A stretch of DNA of 64,000 nucleotides. Source: Stereum hirsutum FP-91666 SS1 (taxonomy: Eukaryota > Basidiomycota > Agaricomycetes > Russulales > Stereaceae). Below, piece after piece: positions 57,594 to 64,000 of this stretch. The notes under the pieces were generated by a model, which was not told the DNA's origin, searched no databases, and was given only the letters and a program-made list of their open reading frames with translations. The stretch lies in the NCBI RefSeq assembly GCF_000264905.1, contig NW_006763149.1:1005725-1069724 (forward strand), given 5' to 3'. Numbering within the stretch: the first letter of the stretch is position 1; each line of letters opens with the position of its first letter. The position numbers and the translations under genes were made by a program.

Positions 57594-60500
57594 CTATTCT
57601 TCATCCTCCCCCTCCTCCCCCTCCTCCTCATCATCATCCCCCTCATCCTCCGAAACCTCCATGCCCTTCTCTCTCATCCTTTCTTTATCCCTCGCTCGCT
57701 TCGTGCTCAGCTCATCAAGCAGCACTAAGAGATCCTCTTGCTCCTTCTCTGCCTCTTTTGACTTTTCGCGCTCGGAGGTGAGTTCGGCTTGGAGCGCGGC
57801 GAGTTGGGTTTGGAGCGCGGTGCGTTCCTATAAGGTCCAAGCATGGATTCGGGAGGAGCAGTCAATTAGTTGTCGAGGCTTTAACGGAGGGATGGTAGCA
57901 ATGGGACGTTGACAAGAGGGGAATGGGTGATCAAAAACGCACCTCATCAAACCTCTGACCCTGACTCGCCCCACTCGCAGCAACCTCTTCCTTCGCGCTC
58001 TCCAACGCCCCAGAAAGCTCGCGCAGCTGCGAATGGAGCGCTTGGATCTCGGCGGTCTGTTTGTTGATGATGTCGCGAAGGGAAGCGACCAGGACGCTTT
58101 CTTCGCCGCTTTGGGCTAACGTATGGATCAAAAAAGATGTTTAGGATGGAGAATATTCAGGGGTATAGGAAGTAGGAAGAAAGGGACTTACCGGCGATGG
58201 TGGGCGGCGCCGCTGGATCGGCCACCAGACCCCTCTGCACCGTATCTACCAAGGCAAACCAAAAAAAAACATCAGCGTCCCTCCAATCCACCGCTCTCTC
58301 TCTCACAAAAAAAAAAGAAGGAAAAAACTCACAGCAATTACTCTTCCAAAAATCCACAAACGCCCAATCGAACCACACCTCTCCCTCGCCCTCATACATC
58401 GGCGTATATCCCGGATCGAGGCTCCTTGGCGTCGGACAGGGCAGGACCCAAGAGTCGGGCGAGACGGATTTGATGCGTTCGTCGTCGCGGAGGCGGGTGG
58501 TTAGTGAGACGAGGTTGTCGACGCCGAGGCGGGAGAGGAGGGGGGACATTGATTCGCTGTGGGGGGTGGGGGTCGGCGGGGTGGGTTAGTCGGGTTATGC
58601 GGGATGAGTTATGTAGAGAGGAGGGAGGAGGGTAAGAGACGCACCGAGTAATCTCGCCCGGTTCGCGGTTGAACTCGTAACAGATCCCGAGTACGAAAGC
58701 GCAAAGGCCGGGAATAACGACGTCCGATTCCGAAGGCGGCTGGTTCAGCTGTTCAACGAGCTACATCCAGCACACAAAAAAACTATTAGCGAACAGAGCT
58801 GAGATCAAAGAAGAGGGGGAAGAAGGGAGGGAGGAAAAGTGATGGATGTGGACGGAGATGGAGAAGGATGGACGGCACAGCACTCAACGGCCAATCAACG
58901 AAACGACGGAACAAGCTCAGGAAGAAAAACAACGACTTACCAAACTCAACCCCCCACCCTCCAAAAACTCCCTAACCGCCTTCGGCTCCTCCCAAAGCCA
59001 CTGCCCCAACAACCCCAAACTCGCCACGATCACCCTATCCCACTCCCTCTGCTCCCTGCCGCTCATCCCACTCTGTATCGGCGCTGGCTCGGTATCACCG
59101 CTCTTATTCGAGCCCTGAGCGCGTCCTCTGGAGAGGAAAGCTAAAGAGAGATGTTCGGTGAGGAGCTGTAAGAGCGTTGGGGCTTCGTCTTCGTCTTCTT
59201 CTTCTTCTTGTGCCTGTTTCTGGTCTGATTGGGGTACAGGCGGGGGCGCACCATCCGCCGGTACGAAGAAGTTGCCCCCCGCTCCTCCTGCTCCTCCTAA
59301 TCCTCCACCGATAGAGTCAGGACCGTCTGTGTTCAAGGGAGGAGGAACGATCCCCCGCGCGAGGGCTTTACATTGTGGTGCGTGTCGAATAAGATGAGCG
59401 AAGAGGATGGTGGCGAATTGGAAAGATGTCACATTCGAGCGGTCGAGCGTTTGTGTCTGTGTGTGCGCGCCGTCACCGTACATGTTGTGGGAGGAGGAGG
59501 AGGCGGAGGAGGGTGAGGAAGAGGAGAGTGGGAGGATGAGGCCGTAGAGGAGGGGGGTTAGTGGGGATCTTGGCTTGGAATTCGGGGCGGAGGAGGAAGG
59601 AGGGGAAGAGGAGGGTGGGGGAAGCATGCCGGAGACGATGGCTTCGCGGATGTTATCTTCGCGGAGGAAGTTCTGTTGGGGCGGTGAGGGTGATATGGAC
59701 AGGGACAGGGAGGAAGCACACCACGGACATGACCACAACCACGGCCACAACCACAACGCAAATCATGCTATCAGCCCTCCAGACCACCAATCCGAAAGAA
59801 AGAATCATAACGACCGCCACTCACCTCAAAAACCCCAACCGCCCCCGCCCTCAACTCCAACCCCTCCTTCCTCCTCCCCTCCCCATCCCTCCCACCATCT
59901 CTTCCGCCCACTCCCGCAGACACGCCGTTATACTCCCCATGCACCACCAAATCCAACAACGCATCGATCCCCGTCGCAGGCTCCAATCTGTCCCATTCTT
60001 CGCCTGCGGTGTCCGGGACGGGGGTGTAGGGCGTGAGGAGGAGGGAGGGGAGGAGGGAGGAGGAGGAGGGGGGGAGGAGGGAGAGGGACTTTTTTTATTG
60101 CAGAGGGGCAAGGGGGGAGGGGTTAGCGTGTGAGTTGGGGATGGGGATAGAGATTTAGGAAGAGGAGGGAGGAAGGAATGTGATGAGTGATAGAGGGAGA
60201 AGGGGAGGAAAGCGACGGGAGAGGTGAATGGTTGCGGAGCAATGGAAATGATAAATAGAATGTCATGAATGGAAAGAGACGGTACCTGGACTTTAAGCCT
60301 CGTCGGCGCGTTCGAAGCGAGTGCCATCTCGATGAGCATCCGCGTGAACGCTTGGCTTTCTTTCAACTATTATCCTCCAACCAAAAATCAGAATCAAAAG
60401 CGGTAAAAAACGGTGAATCAGCAACACATCCCATTCCTGTCCCCATCCCATCCCCTCCCCTCCCATCCCCACCCCACGCCACACACTCGACAAATACAGA

Positions 60501-61831
60501 ACGAACAGAAGAAGGAAGGGTAACAGAACAGGGAATAAAAAAAACGCGCAACTCACCCCACTCCCCTTCGCCCCCAACACCATCCCCACAACCCCCAACA
60601 CCCTCCCGACCGCCTCCTCCTTCTGCGCCGTCCAAAACTGCAGCGCGAATTCCTGCGGAACTTGTTCGCCCGCGTCGAGGTCCAGGTTTAGATTCGGATC
60701 GAAGAATAGGAGGCGACAGAGAAGGGAGGGGAGGCTTGATTCGCGGAAATAGGCCTGTTTTCGTTGCGTGGTCAGTAGGGCAGGTGGGAAGGGAGGGGGG
60801 AGGGGAAGTGAAAAGGGGGTATGAAGGGAGGGGGGAAAGAAGGGAAAGGGGAAGAAGGGAGAGAGGAGGACGTACGAGATTACTCCCATTAAACCGCAAC
60901 AACCCATCCACGACGCCCAACACCTCACAAACCACCGGACCGCCATCGAGCCCGCCTTCAGAGGTGATGATGGTGAAGAGATGCTCGAAGATGCCGTTGA
61001 ACGCGAGTAGCTTTTGGATCTCGGGGGAGGAGTGGATGAGGGCTTGGAGGAGGGGGAGGGATTCTGTGGAGATGCATATAACGTCAGTTTGATTAGGGGA
61101 GGAGGAGGAGGAGGAGGAAGCCGGATTTGGGGATGTAGGAACGAAGGAGGTAGGAAGGGTCACGTGACGTCATCCCCGTTCATAGTTCCGTGGCCCCTAT
61201 CCTCCTCTCGCCACGTAGAGAAGAGAAGAAAGAACTAACCACTCCTCAACATCTCCCTCCTATCCTCCAACAACCCCACGACCGTCCCCGGCCCACACGG
61301 CGCCTTCAAAAAATACCCCTGCGTCGGTCCCGGGCGCGCACGGAGGAGCGTACACAGAAGGACGCAGGCGGAGAAACGGGTGTAAAATGCTGGATCGCCG
61401 AGGAGCTCGAAGAGTTTATACGTTGGATTAGGGGTGGACAAGACGATATCGATATTACGCTGTGCGAGGTCGCGGGATTCCCAATTCGTTGTCTCCCTCG
61501 AGTTCGCATTTGGATTTGAAGGAGGGTCAGAAGCACCGGTAACATCACAAAGAATATACAAAGTCTCCAACACCGCCCTTCCCGTATCCGGATCCACCGC
61601 CGCATCATTCTGCAATACCTCGAGTAACCCAGGTAATGCGTAAGATGAGATAGCGGGCCGGTGGGTGAGGGAGCGAGAGAGGTTTTTGAGGGAGAGGACG
61701 GAGGCGCGACGGTCGGCGAGGAGGGTGGAGGGAGAGAGACGGTCGGCTAGTTTGGTTATTGTTTCGGAGGCGGTTTGCGGGGCGCCTTGCGGGCCGCGGA
61801 GGGCGGTGTAGGTTTGGGAGAGGAATTCCAT
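57594..61831 (-). CDS. USO1: Vesicle-tethering protein USO1/p115
   Basis: The gene has several exons. The N-terminus MEFLSQTYTALRGPQGAP, then TITKLADRLSPSTLLADRRA and SVLSLKNLSR, is the hallmark start of Uso1/p115. The armadillo-like head follows (LLEVLQND, YKLFELLGDPAFYTRFSAC, LLQALIHSSPEIQKLL, FGVV-type stretches, SRLGVDNLVSLTTRLRDD). The C-terminal tail is a coiled coil (SLRDIINKQTAEIQALHSQL, LQTQLAALQAEL) ending in an acidic block (EDEGDDDEEEGEEGEDEE), as in known Uso1 proteins. It tethers ER-derived vesicles at the Golgi. The tail seems short compared with yeast Uso1 and closer to p115. An in-frame ATG at 61957 would add 42 residues. Confidence 0.93.
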
Positions 61832-62564
61832 CGCGAGTGACGAGGAGGAGGAGGGTGAGCGCGACGGGAAAGGCGAAGGGAGGGAGACGAGGGGAACGAC
61901 GTGGAGGTGTGCTTCGGCAATGGCCTGGGTGGCACTTTTGGGCCACATTGCTTTCATTCTTTACGCTTCAGCGCCAGCTCCAGTAGGGCATATTTGTAGT
62001 GACGTGAATTCAGGCATCCGAGTTCTGACGGGAGCTCCAAATGCTACAAATATGGCCTAGTACACAATTGTACATGACATTCCAAGAGCGCATGCAGCCA
62101 TTAGGGGATACTTGTAGCGACTTAACCCGCCGTATGCCATTTAAACCTTCGTATGCCCTGTATCCCGGTGCTGTCGCTGTCAGAAATAGTATACATACAT
62201 AGCTTGAATATCCTTCACCTTTTGCATGGACGCACCGGTGCTGTGGTATGGCGCGCCTAAATATAGCACTGCCACATCCTCCGTCCGAGGTTTACTTAAC
62301 CGCGTTACTTACCGAACCATCAACCATCTCTAAACGCTGCGGACGACGACGAAGACGCTGGACACGCTCGTCATTCTTACTTTTATCTTCTTAATTCATT
62401 CATTCTGACCGACGCCCGAGGATATTCGTTCTGCGTTGGTGCGGTAGTAGTAGTACGTTCGCTCGAGCTCCGCGTTTCAGACTCCATTGACACGTCGCGT
62501 CCTCCATAACCCAGACATCTACTCACTACTCACTCCCTGCTCTAACCTCACCACATCCACTACG
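61832..62564. other. Bidirectional promoter region, USO1 and unknown gene
   Basis: No gene is supportable. The stretch separates two divergent starts. A repeated phrase near 61986 and 62105 (GGGCATATTTGTAG / GGGGATACTTGTAG) is a weak direct repeat of unknown meaning. Confidence 0.5.
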
Positions 62565-63143
62565 ATGACCCACGCCCGCTATCCCCCATACACCTCCCAC
62601 TCCTCATCCTCCGCCCCACCCTCTTCCTCAACCTACACCCGCCGCGCCCTCACACGCACACCCTCCCCGCCCGCCTCAGCCTACTTCGCTCGCGAACTCG
62701 GTGATCTCGATTCTTCCGCTTCTGGTGCTGCAGGAGGACTCGGGGGAGGACTCGGGGGAGGACTAGGGGGAGGGGAGAGGGAGAGGGAACCACAACCGCT
62801 CAATACAGACGCGAGGGAGCATTTCGCGTATAGTACGACTCTGAGACGACATCATCCTGACTCCCACATTGGCATGGGCATCACACCGGGTATGGGGCTA
62901 GCATCATTCGATGGATTGAGAGATGCGGCGAACGAAGAGGGTTTAAGAGGTGTTTGGGGAAGAGTCGTGAGAGGGGTGAGGGGTTTGGTGCCGGGTGGGG
63001 AGGAGGAGAGGGGGGCGTATAGTGTGTTGCCGAGGGAGGAGCGGGAGAGGGAGGAGCGGAGGGAGGATAGGGAGGGGCAGAGAGAGGGTCAGGCAAGGAG
63101 GAAGGAGACGCCGTCGGCGGTGTTTGCGGGGAGGTCTGTCGAG
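62565..63143 (+). CDS. First exon of an unidentified gene (3' part outside or unresolved)
   Basis: The ATG at 62565 opens a 193-codon exon (MTHARYPPYTSHSSSS) ending in phase 0 at a GTATGT donor (SVE). It is Ser/Pro-rich, then has a Gly-Leu-rich repeat (GGLGGGLGGGLGGG) made by a 12-bp tandem unit, then a short ordered piece (GLRGVWGRVVRGVRGLVPGG) and a strongly charged Arg/Glu stretch. I do not recognise it, and no convincing second exon appears before 64000. Confidence 0.55.
62733..62778. repeat. 12-bp GGGGGAGGACTC tandem repeat in coding sequence
   Basis: Three and a half units encode the Gly-Gly-Leu run of the unidentified protein. It is in frame, so copy-number change would alter only the length. 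Confidence 0.85.
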
Positions 63144-64000
63144 GTATGTCCTTATTTTCTTTGTTTTGTGTTTCTGATTTTATTCGTTTGGCGGTTTTTC
63201 TTTGGTTATGCTGTGGGCGGTTTGGGTCCTCTATACCCTTCCAGAGCCGTCTTTCTGCTCTGTCGTTTCTTGCACACCGTGCATCGTCAGCGCACCCTTC
63301 ACGGCTCGTTCGGGATTCAACCAAAGCAGAACAGCATCTCGTACATAGGCTGTGCGATCACAGACTCTTCGTACGATCAACCGAGGTCCGACTGAGTTCG
63401 TATATAAAACATAAAACATCATTCTCCGCCGCGTCGTGTCATGTCGTGGAAGGACGGTTTCATCCCGTTTTCGTGTTCCCGTTTACGCGTTCGCGGGTGC
63501 CCGCGTTCTAGTGTTTCAGGATGCTCGAAAGTCTGGAAGTCTCGAAAGTCTCGAAGTCTCGAAGTCCTGTTTGCCGATGACGTTGTTTCGTGTTTCGTGT
63601 TTCGCGTTTCGTGGCGTCATACTTTGGCGGAGGGAGCATGCCATTATAATTTGGCGGAGGGAGCATGTCATACTTTGGTGGACAGAGCACGGTGCATATG
63701 ATGGCGCCCACTTATACTGCCGTTGCTCGTTGCTCTTTGTCCAGAGTGCGTTGATGAGAGGGCCGACGCACACACGCAGAGTTTTGCTAGCTCTGGCGCT
63801 TCTTGTAATAGAACAGAGATAACAGATGACAGAGGTCCATACGTCTCTGTTAGTGTTGCACCAGAGCGGGCTCTGGCTGTCTAAGTGGTGTCAGAGAAAG
63901 AACTCGACTTTGAATGTTTCTGAACGGCCTGCATCCCCCTCCAATCCCTCTTCCCATATCCTCGCTCAAAATCTAACTCCCTCTCCTCCTCCCCTCCCCC
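63144..64000. other. Unresolved downstream stretch with short tandem repeats
   Basis: The stretch contains a GTCTCGAA-type array (about 63532-63570) and imperfect 26-27-bp units of TTTGGCGGAGGGAGCATG (about 63623-63690). It may be a long first intron or intergenic DNA. No coding exon can be supported. Confidence 0.5.

Noticed and set aside
59561..60133. 190-codon plus-strand frame over USO1
   Set aside because: Low-complexity antisense shadow of USO1 exons and introns.

Overview
The window is intron-rich nuclear DNA from a filamentous basidiomycete, most likely an Agaricomycete (mushroom-type fungus). The evidence is dense phase-conserved introns of about 50-60 nt with GTRNGT donors, F-box/leucine-rich proteins typical of mushroom genomes, a MYND-finger protein, and fungal housekeeping genes (CWC15, USO1, a RIB2/PUS9-like pseudouridine synthase, a YAR1-like ankyrin protein). 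No bacterial operon, rRNA or CRISPR array is present. Gene models were spliced by hand, and reading phase was checked across each junction where exon coordinates are given.

Left part (1-31 kb): a coiled-coil paralogue cut by the left edge (-); a 904-residue membrane protein with a long disordered tail (-); F-box protein 1 (-), divergent from a YAR1-like ankyrin protein (+); an 8-helix membrane protein with a long cytosolic tail (+); F-box protein 2 (+); a small protein with two FGK-type motifs (+); CWC15 (+); F-box protein 3 (+); a cupin protein (-); a second coiled-coil paralogue (+); a GNAT acetyltransferase (-).

Middle (31-46 kb): an RluA-family pseudouridine synthase (-), divergent from a full-size ABCG transporter with two NBD-TMD halves (+); a third coiled-coil paralogue (-); a MYND-finger protein (-); a 472-residue protein of unknown function with a polylysine stretch (+); and tRNA-Ala(AGC). 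A gene-poor stretch from 46.2 to 51.8 kb holds a 137-bp tandem duplication and a probable LINE 3' tail.

Right part (51.8-64 kb): a class V aminotransferase (molybdenum-cofactor-sulfurase-like) gene interrupted by a 1.6-kb intron; a 265-bp TA-flanked MITE; USO1 (-); and the first exon of an unidentified gene (+) that is unfinished at the right edge.

Two lineage-specific families are each present three times. One is the F-box proteins with a C-terminal C-x3-C...C-x2-C element. The other is the Ser/Pro-rich, coiled-coil proteins, which share a cassette of conserved exons and intron phases but have no name I can give. The second family is the best candidate for something undescribed.
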